44,009 nt of DNA from Achromobacter insuavis (lineage in GTDB: Bacteria > Pseudomonadota > Gammaproteobacteria > Burkholderiales > Burkholderiaceae_B): positions 1 to 44,009 of the forward strand of contig NZ_CADIJR010000054.1 of NCBI RefSeq assembly GCF_902859645.1. Reading direction: 5' to 3'. The notes under the pieces are model-generated. The model was given only the letters and a program-made list of their open reading frames with translations. It searched no databases and was not told the DNA's origin. A program made the position numbers and the translations under genes. Numbering within the stretch: the stretch's first letter is position 1; every line of letters starts with the position of its first letter. Shown here in pieces: positions 18,774-26,422 of this stretch.

Positions 18774-20087
18774 ATGTCTCGCCCCTCCCGCCTGGAACAG
18801 TTGGAACTGCTGCCGTACATCGGCAAATGGCTCGTCATCGCCTTCATCGTCGCCTGCCTGGCGGGCGCCGCCTCGGCGCTTTTCCTGCACGCCCTGGATT
18901 GGGCGACCGCCACCCGCCTGGCGCATCCGGCGCTCATCTGGCTGCTGCCCGTCGCGGGCTTTTTCGTCGGCTGGTGCTATCTGCGCCTGGGGCGTCCGGT
19001 GGAAGCGGGCAACAACCTCATCATCGACGAGATCCACGATCCCAAGAAAGTCATTCCCCTGCGCATGGTGCCCATGGTGCTGGGGGGCACGGTGATCTCG
19101 CACCTGTTCGGCGCGTCCGTCGGCCGCGAAGGCACTGCGGTGCAGATGGGCGGGGCGCTGGCCGACCAGCTGACGCATCTGCTGCGGCTGCGCCCGGAGG
19201 ATCGGCGGATCGTGCTGATGGCGGGCATCGCGGCGGGCTTTTCCTCGGTGTTCGGCACGCCCCTGGCCGGCGCCATCTTCGGGCTGGAGGTGCTGGCGAT
19301 CGGCCGCATGCGCTATGACGCGCTTTTTCCCTGCGTGGTCGCGGCGATCGCGGCGGACCAGGTGGGCCAGGCCCTGGGCATCCACCACACCCATTATGCG
19401 GTGTCGCAGGTCGCGCCGCTGGGCCTGGTGAGCGTGCTGAGCGTGGTGGTGGCGGGCATCCTGTTCGGCCTGATCGGCATGGTCTTCGCCAACAGCGCGC
19501 ACGCCATCGGCGCTTTCATGAAGCGGCATATCGCCTACGCGCCGCTGCGGCCCCTGGCGGGCGGAGCGGTGATCGCGGCGGCGGTGTGGGCCACCGACGG
19601 CTATCGCTACATCGGCCTGGGCATCCCCTCGATCGTGCAGGCGTTCCAGCAGCCGGCGGCGCCGTGGGACTTCGCCGGCAAGCTGCTGTTCACCGTGGCC
19701 TCGCTGGGCAGCGGCTTCAAGGGCGGCGAGGTGACGCCGCTGTTCTACATCGGCGCCACGCTCGGCAACGCGCTGGCGCCGCTGCTGCAATTGCCGTTCT
19801 CGATGCTGGCCGGGCTGGGCTTTGTCGCCGTGTTCGCCGGCGCCGCCAACACGCCCATCGCCACCATCGTCATGGCGATCGAGCTGTTCGGGCCGGACAT
19901 CGCGCCGTTCGCCGCCATCGCCTGCATCGCGGCCTATTTGTTCTCGGGACACAGCGGCATCTACCACGCGCAGCGCGTGGGACACGCCAAGCACCGCGCG
20001 CTGCCCGGGGAACTGCGGCTGTCGGAACTGGGCGCGTACCGCAAGCGGCTGCGCCAGCAGTCCGTGGCGCGCACCCCTGAGCAATGA
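18774..20087 (+). CDS. CLC-F type fluoride/proton antiporter
   Basis: This 437-residue inner-membrane CLC protein expels fluoride. The chloride-coordinating GSGIP motif of ordinary CLC exchangers is replaced by GNNLI (79-83), and the gating glutamate E119 sits in GREGT instead of GREGP; both substitutions are typical of the fluoride-specific CLC-F (EriC-F) branch. ATG 18774 was chosen because the frame upstream runs through the riboswitch, and the alignable region starts soon after. The riboswitch upstream supports a fluoride function independently. The stop overlaps an ATG at 20084, and a small DUF190-like gene follows, so the two are probably cotranscribed. The generic alternative is a chloride exchanger, which the motifs disfavour. 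Confidence 0.92.
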   Translation: MSRPSRLEQLELLPYIGKWLVIAFIVACLAGAASALFLHALDWATATRLAHPALIWLLPVAGFFVGWCYLRLGRPVEAGNNLIIDEIHDPKKVIPLRMVPMVLGGTVISHLFGASVGREGTAVQMGGALADQLTHLLRLRPEDRRIVLMAGIAAGFSSVFGTPLAGAIFGLEVLAIGRMRYDALFPCVVAAIAADQVGQALGIHHTHYAVSQVAPLGLVSVLSVVVAGILFGLIGMVFANSAHAIGAFMKRHIAYAPLRPLAGGAVIAAAVWATDGYRYIGLGIPSIVQAFQQPAAPWDFAGKLLFTVASLGSGFKGGEVTPLFYIGATLGNALAPLLQLPFSMLAGLGFVAVFAGAANTPIATIVMAIELFGPDIAPFAAIACIAAYLFSGHSGIYHAQRVGHAKHRALPGELRLSELGAYRKRLRQQSVARTPEQ

Positions 20088-20104
20088 CCCGAGGACCTGA
20101 CCCG

Positions 20105-20473
20105 ATGACGACCGACCTGACCGCGCTGCGCCTGTACTTTCCCATTTCGGCCCGGGCGCGGGCCACGCGCTTCTGGCACCGGCTGAGCGCGCCCGCGCTG
20201 GCCCACCACCTGATCAACGCCGCGCGCCGCGCCGGCATCCAGCAGGCGGTGCTGCACCCCATCCAGTCCGGCTACCTGGCGGGCGAGCGCCTGAGCCATC
20301 ATCACCCGGAGGTCACCCACATGAAGCACCCGCAATGCATCGAGCTGATCGACCGCGAAGCGGTGCTGCGGACCTTCCTGCATGACCATGCGGCCGAACT
20401 GCACAAGGTCCGGGCGGTGCTGCTCAAGTGCGAGATCCCGCTGATCCCCGGCGCCGAGCCGGCCATGGGCTGA
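20105..20473 (+). CDS. Small DUF190-like protein in the fluoride operon
   Basis: This 122-residue soluble protein begins MTTDLTALRLYFPISARA. The pattern of a first beta strand (LRLYFPI), an AINAARRAG-like helix (HHLINAARRAGIQQAVLHPI) and a late HPQCIELIDREAVLRTFL strand-helix resembles DUF190, a ferredoxin-like fold family frequently found beside the fluoride channel crcB. The match is by eye and the central GATV-type glycine block of classical DUF190 is altered, so this is a divergent member at best. I chose ATG 20105, preceded by GAGGA at 20091-20095; an ATG at 20084 overlapping the antiporter stop would add seven residues. Its biochemical role is not known; a regulatory or accessory role in fluoride export is an inference. 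Confidence 0.65.
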   Translation: MTTDLTALRLYFPISARARATRFWHRLSAPALAHHLINAARRAGIQQAVLHPIQSGYLAGERLSHHHPEVTHMKHPQCIELIDREAVLRTFLHDHAAELHKVRAVLLKCEIPLIPGAEPAMG

Positions 20474-20494
20474 ACCCGGGCGGGTCAGGGACCC

Positions 20495-21433
20495 CTATGC
20501 TTGCGGCGCAGGCGCGGCGGCCGGGCCCAGGCCGACCTCGGCCAGGCGTTGCTGGATCAGATCCAGCAGCGCCCGGGCCCGCGCGCTGACCGACTGGCGG
20601 TGACTGTAGACGCCCAGCAATTGCAGCGGCGCGGGTTGCAGGTCCAGCGGCACTTCGCGCAGGCGGCCGGTGGCCAGGTCTTCCTGGCATGAGGCGGCCG
20701 CCAGGATCGCGAAGCCGATGCCCTGGCGCGCGCCCACCAGCGCCAGTTCGCCGCTGTTGACGCGGTAGCGGCTGCGCACCGGCACCTTGACGATGTCACC
20801 GGCCGCGTCCACGAATTGCCACGGCATGCCCTTGAGCGCGCTCAGGGTGGTGATGCAGGGCAGCGCCTTGAGCTGGCGCGCCTGGCGCGGGGCGCCGACG
20901 CGGGCCAGCAGCGCCGGCGCGGCGACGACGATGCTGGGCAGGATGGCCAGTTCACGGGTGATGAGGCTGCTGTCGTCCTGGCGGCCGCGATGGAACACGA
21001 TCGACAGATCGACATCCTCGCGCAGGGCGTCGATGCCGTCGAGGCGGGTGTCGCAGGCCAGGTCGATGCCGGGATGACGATCGCAGAATTCCGCCAGGAT
21101 CGGCGCCAGCAGCCGTGGCGCTTCGCCGGGCATGCACAGGCGCAGCGGCCCGCGCAGCGCCTGGCGGACGGCGCCCAGTTCCTCTTCCGTGGCGGCCAGG
21201 CTATCCAGCAGCGGCTTGGCCCGCTGGTACAGCAGTTGGCCGGCTTCGGTCATGCGCAGGTGGCGGGTGCTGCGTTCCAGCAGCCTCACGCCCAGCCGCC
21301 GCTCCAGTCCCGCGACATGGCGGCTGACGTTCGATGAGGGCATGGCCAGACGCCGCGCCGCGCCCGCGAAACTCTGTTCATCCACGACCGCCGCATAGAC
21401 GCGAACGCTGTTCAGATCCAGGGCCTGGCCCAT
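20495..21433 (-). CDS. LysR-family transcriptional regulator
   Basis: This 312-residue regulator has the LysR helix-turn-helix (LNSVRVYAAVVDEQSFAGAA then MPSSNVSRHVAGLERRLGVR) and a substrate-binding domain of the subgroup with PRLLAPILAEFCDRHPGIDL. ATG 21433 (MGQALDLN) is preferred to the upstream in-frame ATG at 21466 because the helix-turn-helix begins near residue 10. It is divergent from the flavin monooxygenase gene with a 127-bp shared region, the usual arrangement for a regulator and its target. The inducer is unknown. Confidence 0.9.
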   Translation of the reverse strand: MGQALDLNSVRVYAAVVDEQSFAGAARRLAMPSSNVSRHVAGLERRLGVRLLERSTRHLRMTEAGQLLYQRAKPLLDSLAATEEELGAVRQALRGPLRLCMPGEAPRLLAPILAEFCDRHPGIDLACDTRLDGIDALREDVDLSIVFHRGRQDDSSLITRELAILPSIVVAAPALLARVGAPRQARQLKALPCITTLSALKGMPWQFVDAAGDIVKVPVRSRYRVNSGELALVGARQGIGFAILAAASCQEDLATGRLREVPLDLQPAPLQLLGVYSHRQSVSARARALLDLIQQRLAEVGLGPAAAPAPQA

Positions 21434-21483
21434 GATTATCCCGTTTGAGATATGAAAGGAACCCATTTTTCCATACTAGTTCT

Positions 21484-21508
21484 CGCATCCGGCGGAATCT
21501 ACGATGCG
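21484..21508. promoter_or_regulatory. Inverted repeat between LysR and monooxygenase genes
   Basis: CGCATC-N13-GATGCG lies in the 127-bp divergent region, 52 bp before the monooxygenase start. The size and spacing suit a dimeric regulator, and the adjacent LysR protein is the obvious candidate. Six-base arms can arise by chance in this composition. Confidence 0.3.
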
Positions 21509-21560
21509 GATCCTGTGTGCGGCGTCGGGCCGGCACGCGGAATTTGAACAGGAATTCAGC

Positions 21561-22715
21561 ATGGACATCGGAATACTGGGCGGCGGGATTGCCGGCCTGA
21601 GCGTGGCGCTCGCCCTGCATCGGTCGGGGCATCGGCCGCGGGTCTACGAACGCGGCGCCGCGCCGGCCGCCATGGGGGCCGGCGTGACGCTATGGCCCAA
21701 TGCGGGGTTCGTGCTCGACCGGCTCGGCCTGCTGCCGGACATCGCGGCGCTGGGGGGAAAGCCGGTGGCGATGCGCCGTTACGACCCCGCGGGCAATGCC
21801 CTGGGGGGACTCGACATCACCGCGCTGGATCGCCTGATGGGTTACCCGACCCATACGATCCTGCGCCGCGACCTGCTGGCCGCGCTGCTGGCGCACACGG
21901 CGCGCGCCGGCATCACGGTCGAGTATGACCACTGCGCCGTGGCGATCGAGCCGGGCGATGATGGCCGCGCCACCGCACGGTTCGGCAATGGCGTCGCCAT
22001 CCGGCCGGACCTGCTCATCGGCGCGGATGGCCGGATGGACTCGGTGGCGCGTCGGTTCGTCACGGGTGACAACACGCCGGTGTACCAAGGGTTCGTGAAC
22101 TGGATCGGTGTCGCGTCGGCGCCGGGCCTGGCCGATGACATCGCCATCCAGGACTATTGGGGCGTCGGCGAGCGTTTCGGCTGCGTCGCGGTGCGGCCGG
22201 ATCTGGTCTATTGGGCGGGGGCCCAGGTCCGGCCGCTGTCCGCCGCCGGGCAGGGGGCGGATCCGCGCGCGGAGGTCGCCGGCCTTTTCGCCGATTGGGC
22301 CGCGCCGGTCGCGCGCATCATCCGGGCGACGCCCGCCGACGCCGTGCGCCTGATCGCCGTGCATGACCTGGACACGCCGGCGGTCTGGCACCGGGACAAT
22401 GTGCTGCTGGTGGGCGATGCCGCGCATGCGCCATTGCCGACCTCGGGCCAGGGCGCCTGCCAGGCGCTGGAGGATGCCTGGCATCTGGGCCAATGCCTGG
22501 CGGCCGGGCCACGCGACCTGGAGGCGGCGCTGGGCGCCTTCACCGCGATCCGCCAGCCCAAGACCGCCGGCTTGACCGAGCTGGCCCGCGTCCATGCGCG
22601 CGGCCTGTTCGAGCGCGATCCGGAGATCTGCCGCCTGCGCGACCAGCAGGCCAGGGCGGCCGACCCGGCGGCGGCGCTACGGGGTTTGGCCAGCGCCTGG
22701 GGCGAAGGGCTGTGA
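21561..22715 (+). CDS. Class A FAD-dependent monooxygenase
   Basis: This 384-residue flavoprotein has the dinucleotide-binding GGGIAG (residues 6-11), the acidic end of the second strand (VYERG), the DG fingerprint (LLIGADGRMDSVARRF) and the second FAD motif LLVGDAAHAPLPTSGQGACQALEDA. These define the p-hydroxybenzoate hydroxylase-like group, which inserts one oxygen into aromatic or related substrates using NAD(P)H. The substrate cannot be assigned from sequence. ATG 21561 directly precedes the Rossmann strand (MDIGILGGG). It is transcribed away from a LysR gene that probably regulates it, and no other catabolic gene is attached. Confidence 0.88.
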   Translation: MDIGILGGGIAGLSVALALHRSGHRPRVYERGAAPAAMGAGVTLWPNAGFVLDRLGLLPDIAALGGKPVAMRRYDPAGNALGGLDITALDRLMGYPTHTILRRDLLAALLAHTARAGITVEYDHCAVAIEPGDDGRATARFGNGVAIRPDLLIGADGRMDSVARRFVTGDNTPVYQGFVNWIGVASAPGLADDIAIQDYWGVGERFGCVAVRPDLVYWAGAQVRPLSAAGQGADPRAEVAGLFADWAAPVARIIRATPADAVRLIAVHDLDTPAVWHRDNVLLVGDAAHAPLPTSGQGACQALEDAWHLGQCLAAGPRDLEAALGAFTAIRQPKTAGLTELARVHARGLFERDPEICRLRDQQARAADPAAALRGLASAWGEGL

Positions 22716-22785
22716 ACGGGGATAATACGGTTTTCCAGCCAGTTTCCGCCCCGGCGCACGCCGGGCCGCTCATAGGGTTTCATCC

Positions 22786-23601
22786 ATGCAAGAAAATACC
22801 TCCGCCGCCGCGCTGATCGACGCGCTGCGCACCGACCGCGCCGCGTTGCAGCTGTGGCAAACCGTGGCGCGCGAGTACCAGGGCAAGCATGCCGAGGTGC
22901 TGGCGCCGCTGGAGGTCACCGAGATCGAGCTCAAGGCCAGGCTGGTGTTCTGCTTCGACCATGCCGCCAAGCAGAAGGAGCTGACCAAGGCGGAACGCCA
23001 GCTGGTGTCCGAGATCGCCGCGCAATTGGGGCAGGAAACGCTGTTCTCGATCCTGCTGGATGGCACGCCGGCCGAATGCGACGTCGAGCGCCTGAAGGCG
23101 GTCTACCGCAAGCACAGCGATTCCGACATCGACGCCGAAGTGGCCGAGGAACGCGAGGCCGAGGCGGCCGAGATGGCCGAGATGGCCGCCTCCGAGCAGG
23201 CCCAGGCAGACGCGCCCGCCACCGCGGCGACGTTCGCGCCCGACGCGCTGGCGCAGGCCGAGGCCTTGCTGGCGCTGGGGCCGGATGGCCTGGACGGCGT
23301 GCCCCAGGACAAGCTCGCGCTGGCCATTCCGGTGCTGCGGGAACAACTGGCCGCGCTGAACCGCGAGCTGGCCGTGTTCGAGCGCGACTTCAAGGCCGAA
23401 TACCGCTTCGATCCGGAGCAGCCGATCGACCCGGCCGACCTGATGGAAGACCTGGAGGCGGAAATCGCCGATGTGCAGGACTACATCGGCGAGCTGGAGT
23501 TCGAGCTGTCGCAGTTCGTCGACATGCAGCAGCTCAAGGCCTGGCTCAAGGCCATGAAGAAGCAGCTGGAAGCGACCCGCCGGCGCGAAGCGCGCGGCTG
23601 A
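22786..23601 (+). CDS. Hypothetical coiled-coil protein, 271 aa
   Basis: I do not recognise this protein. It is soluble, with no signal peptide or membrane helix. Residues 1-110 look helical and globular (DALRTDRAALQLWQTVAREY, then CFDHAAKQKELTKAERQLVS). Residues 120-155 form a Glu/Ala-rich stretch (AEVAEEREAEAAEMAEMAAS) likely to be coiled coil or flexible linker. Residues 185-265 are again charged helix (LREQLAALNRELAVFERDFK) and end basic (KKQLEATRRREARG). The coding bias and ATG start are like those of its neighbours, so it is real. It stands alone between the monooxygenase gene and the convergent nnrS. No catalytic motif is visible; I considered a J-domain-associated protein but saw no HPD motif. 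Confidence 0.75.
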   Translation: MQENTSAAALIDALRTDRAALQLWQTVAREYQGKHAEVLAPLEVTEIELKARLVFCFDHAAKQKELTKAERQLVSEIAAQLGQETLFSILLDGTPAECDVERLKAVYRKHSDSDIDAEVAEEREAEAAEMAEMAASEQAQADAPATAATFAPDALAQAEALLALGPDGLDGVPQDKLALAIPVLREQLAALNRELAVFERDFKAEYRFDPEQPIDPADLMEDLEAEIADVQDYIGELEFELSQFVDMQQLKAWLKAMKKQLEATRRREARG

Positions 23602-23620
23602 GGCCGGGGCCGCCCGGATC

Positions 23621-24871
23621 TCAGGGCGCCCGGCGCGGCCCGGCGGGCACGATCTTCATCAGCGGCGCGGCCGGCTTGGCCGCGGCGTCCGCGCGCGGCC
23701 GGATCATCCACGGGAAGAAGCGCCACAGATACAGGCCGAACCCCAGCGCCCAGGCGCAGGCCGAGGCGTGCAGCAACCCCGCCGCGGCGCCGGTTGGCAT
23801 CAGGGCGGCCAGGCGCAGCAGCGCCGCCAGGATCACCAGGGCGTAGCTCAGCACCATGCTGCGGTCGGCGCGCAGCGGCCGGCCCAGGTGGCCCATCGCC
23901 GTGCGCGTGGCCATGCCGATGATCAGCACCGAGAAACCGGCCACGCCGATGACGTGCGCCGGCCAGGCTGGCCGCGCCACGTAGCCGGCCAGTTGCGCCG
24001 CGCCCGCCAGCAGGCCGATGCCCAGGCCCAGATAACCCACGTACAGGATCCACAGCAGCGGCACGCGGCGCGCGGCCCAGGGCTTCCAGGCCAGCCACTG
24101 CGCCAGCGCCAGGACGCCGGTGACCGCGAGCAGCAGCGCGGCGGCGCGAGGCGCGCCGGCCAGCAGGCAGGCAATCGCCATCACGCCGGCGCCCAGTTGC
24201 CAATGGCCGCTGCGGGTGTGGGGCGGAATCTCCAGGCCCTGCACGGCGCGCTTGGCGAAGAACGGCAGCACGCGGCGCGCGATCAGCAGCGTCAGCACCG
24301 CCATGGCCAGGAGGCCGGTGTTGAAGTAGCGCATCAGCGCCACGTAATCGCCGGCCAGGGCGGCGCGCAGGTACAGCGCATGCGCCGCGGCCAGTGCCAG
24401 CAGCAGCAGGGGCACGCCGTAGTTGCGGCGGTTGCGCGTGATCCAGACGGCGCGCGCCAGCGCGGCGGCGGCCCACAGGAAGAACAGCAGGTCGGCCGCG
24501 GCCGCGAGGGTGAACGCCGTCATGCCGGGCGCCAGGTAGGCGCCGCGCGCCACCAGCCAGACCGCGCACAGCGCCGCCAGCGGCGCGCCGCGCAGCGGAT
24601 TGCGGCCGGTCCAGTTGGCGCCCGCCGTCAGCAGGAAGCCGACCGCGATGGTGGCCACGAAGCCCCACAGCATCTCGTGCGCGTGCCAGGGCATGGCGGT
24701 CAGCACGCCAGCCAGCCGGGCCGGCGCGAACACCCACAGCAGCACGGACGCCAGCGCCCAGGAACAGCCGGCCAGATACAACGGGCGGAAGCCCATTTCG
24801 GTGAAGGCGCGCCAGTTCGGCCGCGCGGCGCCGTCGGCGGCGGGTTCTTCCAGGGTGAGCAGGGTGGACAT
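23621..24871 (-). CDS. nnrS: NnrS family membrane protein
   Basis: This 416-residue polytopic inner-membrane protein has the NnrS signature of about twelve helices, the opening FTEMGFRPLYLAGCSWALAS, and MPWHAHEMLWGFVATIAVGF with histidines that may bind haem or copper. NnrS proteins protect against nitric-oxide stress and are common in denitrifiers and nitrate-respiring bacteria. ATG 24871 (MSTLLTLEEPAADG) was chosen because an upstream in-frame start at 25012 would translate through the NsrR palindrome. The gene diverges from narK1. The operator overlaps its predicted -10 sequence, implying repression by NsrR relieved by nitric oxide. Confidence 0.92.
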   Translation of the reverse strand: MSTLLTLEEPAADGAARPNWRAFTEMGFRPLYLAGCSWALASVLLWVFAPARLAGVLTAMPWHAHEMLWGFVATIAVGFLLTAGANWTGRNPLRGAPLAALCAVWLVARGAYLAPGMTAFTLAAAADLLFFLWAAAALARAVWITRNRRNYGVPLLLLALAAAHALYLRAALAGDYVALMRYFNTGLLAMAVLTLLIARRVLPFFAKRAVQGLEIPPHTRSGHWQLGAGVMAIACLLAGAPRAAALLLAVTGVLALAQWLAWKPWAARRVPLLWILYVGYLGLGIGLLAGAAQLAGYVARPAWPAHVIGVAGFSVLIIGMATRTAMGHLGRPLRADRSMVLSYALVILAALLRLAALMPTGAAAGLLHASACAWALGFGLYLWRFFPWMIRPRADAAAKPAAPLMKIVPAGPRRAP

Positions 24872-24909
24872 GGGGGCCTTTGCACGGGGCGGCCAGCGTA
24901 CCGGCCTTG

Positions 24910-24932
24910 AATATGTATTTGAAATACATATT
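24910..24932 (-). promoter_or_regulatory. NsrR operator at the nnrS promoter
   Basis: AATATGTATTT-G-AAATACATATT is a perfect 11-1-11 inverted repeat, 38 bp before the nnrS start. It matches the NsrR consensus AAGATGYATTT-N-AAATRCATCTT except for one symmetrical base per arm. A -10 candidate TAATAT (24933-24928, minus strand) overlaps it, as expected for a repressor site. NsrR is an iron-sulphur repressor that loses DNA binding on nitrosylation. Confidence 0.85.
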
Positions 24933-24967
24933 AACGCCGTCCGGCGGATGTCGCCCACCGCGCGCGC

Positions 24968-24981
24968 TTGATCGCGCGCAA
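24968..24981. promoter_or_regulatory. Weak FNR-like site between nnrS and narK1
   Basis: TTGAT-CGCG-CGCAA has one perfect FNR half-site and a 3 of 5 match in the other. Its distances to the likely nnrS and narK1 promoters are not the canonical -41.5, so it may be a weak or chance site. Confidence 0.3.
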
Positions 24982-24995
24982 ACGCGGCGGCTTTT

Positions 24996-25072
24996 CCGGG
25001 GTGACTAGTCACATCGGCAGGGGGGATTTGGTCGGCCGGCGAATGGTGGCGGGGGGCGAGGATGCCTAGGCT
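24996..25072 (+). promoter_or_regulatory. narK1 promoter module (copy 1)
   Basis: Three blocks occur here and again before narG at the same spacing: CCGGGGTGACTAGTCAC (24996-25012, containing the 12-bp palindrome GTGACTAGTCAC), CCGGCGAATGGT (25036-25047) and GCCTA (25064-25068). The last overlaps a possible -10 (TAGGCT, 25067-25072), which puts CCGGCGAATGGT near -35 and the palindrome centre near -72. NarL, encoded in the same island, is the leading candidate to bind one of these blocks, although neither resembles the E. coli NarL heptamer. Confidence 0.65.
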
Positions 25073-25114
25073 TGGGGCTGTCGTATTCCGTGTGCAAAAA
25101 AAGCGAGAACCACC

Positions 25115-26422
25115 ATGGCATCAACCCACCCCTCGGCCAGCGCGCCCATGCGGGTCCTGGTATCCAGCACCTTCGCCTTCACCATCTGTTTCGCGGTATG
25201 GATGATCTTCGCGGTGCTGGGCATTCCCATCAAGACGCAGCTCGGCCTGTCCGAGACCGAATTCGGCCTGCTGGCCGCCATGCCGGTGCTGACCGGCTCC
25301 CTGGTGCGGGTGCCGCTGGGCATCTGGACCGACCGCTACGGCGGCCGCCCGGTGTTCTTCGTGCTGATGCTGCTGGCGGTGGTGCCGATCTGGCTGCTGT
25401 CCTACGCCACCGAGTATTGGCAGTTCCTGGTGCTGGCGCTGTTCGTGGGCCTGACCGGCGGTTCGTTCTCGGTCGGCACGCCCTATGTGGCGCGCTGGTT
25501 TCCGCGCAACAAGCAGGGCCTGGCCATGGGCGTGTTCGGCGCCGGCAATTCGGGCTCGGCCATCACCAAGTTCGTGGCGCCGGCGCTGATCGCCGCCGCC
25601 GGCGGCGCCTGGGTGATCGTGCCGCAGGTCTACGCGGTGGCCCTGCTGGTGACGGCGATCCTGTTCTGGCTGTTCTCGGCCTCGGATCCGTCGCACCGGG
25701 TGGCCGGCGGCGCCTCGCTGCGCGAGCAGATGGCGATGCTGAAGGACCCGCGCGTGTGGCGCTATTGCCAGTACTACTCGGTGGTGTTCGGCGGCTACGT
25801 GGCGCTGGCGCTCTGGATGACCAAGTACTACATCGGCGAATACGGCTTCGACATGAAGCTGGCGGCGCTGCTGGCCGCGTGCTTCTCGCTGCCGGGCGGC
25901 GTGCTGCGCGCCGTGGGCGGCTGGATCTCGGACCGCTACGGCGCCTACAAGACCACCTGGTGGGTGATGTGGGTGTGCTGGGTGGCGTTCTTCATCCTCA
26001 GCTATCCGCAGACGCACTTCACCGTCCTGACCACCGGCGGCCCGCGCCAGTTCGACATCGCCCTGGGCCCGACCAGCTTCACCATCCTGCTGTTCATTGT
26101 CGGCATCGCCATGGCCATCGGCAAGGCCTCGGTCTTCAAGTTCATCTCGGATGAGTTCGGCCAGAACATCGGCGCGGTCTCGGGCATCGTCGGCCTGGCC
26201 GGCGGCCTGGGCGGCTTCATCCTGCCGATCCTGTTCGGCGTGCTGCTCGACCTGACCGGCGTGCGTTCCAGCGCCTTCATGCTGCTGTACGGCACGGTCT
26301 GCGTCTCGCTCATCTTCATGCACTTCAGTTTCCGGCCCGAAAGCGCCGCCACCGCGCGGCGGCAAGCCGCTCAGGGCCTGTTCACACTGAAAGGAGCCTC
26401 GCATGAGCACCCAAATGAGTGA
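25115..26422 (+). CDS. narK1: Nitrate transporter NarK1
   Basis: This 435-residue MFS protein of the nitrate/nitrite porter family has twelve predicted helices. The nitrate-coordinating arginines of helices 2 and 8 lie in GSLVRVPLGIWTDRYGGRP and GGVLRAVGGWISDRYG, and the nitrate signature is GVFGAGNSGSAIT. NarK1 types usually act as nitrate/proton symporters, paired with a NarK2 antiporter as here. The last sixteen residues (from Gln420, QGLFTLKGASHEHPNE) are encoded by the inverted-repeat element starting at 26373, which also supplies the stop codon, so the natural C-terminus has been replaced or extended. These tail residues lie after the last membrane helix and should be tolerated. Confidence 0.93.
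   Translation: MASTHPSASAPMRVLVSSTFAFTICFAVWMIFAVLGIPIKTQLGLSETEFGLLAAMPVLTGSLVRVPLGIWTDRYGGRPVFFVLMLLAVVPIWLLSYATEYWQFLVLALFVGLTGGSFSVGTPYVARWFPRNKQGLAMGVFGAGNSGSAITKFVAPALIAAAGGAWVIVPQVYAVALLVTAILFWLFSASDPSHRVAGGASLREQMAMLKDPRVWRYCQYYSVVFGGYVALALWMTKYYIGEYGFDMKLAALLAACFSLPGGVLRAVGGWISDRYGAYKTTWWVMWVCWVAFFILSYPQTHFTVLTTGGPRQFDIALGPTSFTILLFIVGIAMAIGKASVFKFISDEFGQNIGAVSGIVGLAGGLGGFILPILFGVLLDLTGVRSSAFMLLYGTVCVSLIFMHFSFRPESAATARRQAAQGLFTLKGASHEHPNE

Noticed and set aside
22750-22765. CCCGGCG-CA-CGCCGGG hairpin before the 271-aa gene as a terminator of the monooxygenase gene
   Set aside because: The loop is only two bases and no T run follows; it may be a chance GC palindrome or a weak leader structure.
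25001-25012. GTGACTAGTCAC read as an FNR or CRP site
   Set aside because: The half-sites are separated by four bases where FNR and CRP need six, and its distance from the likely -10 does not fit -41.5.
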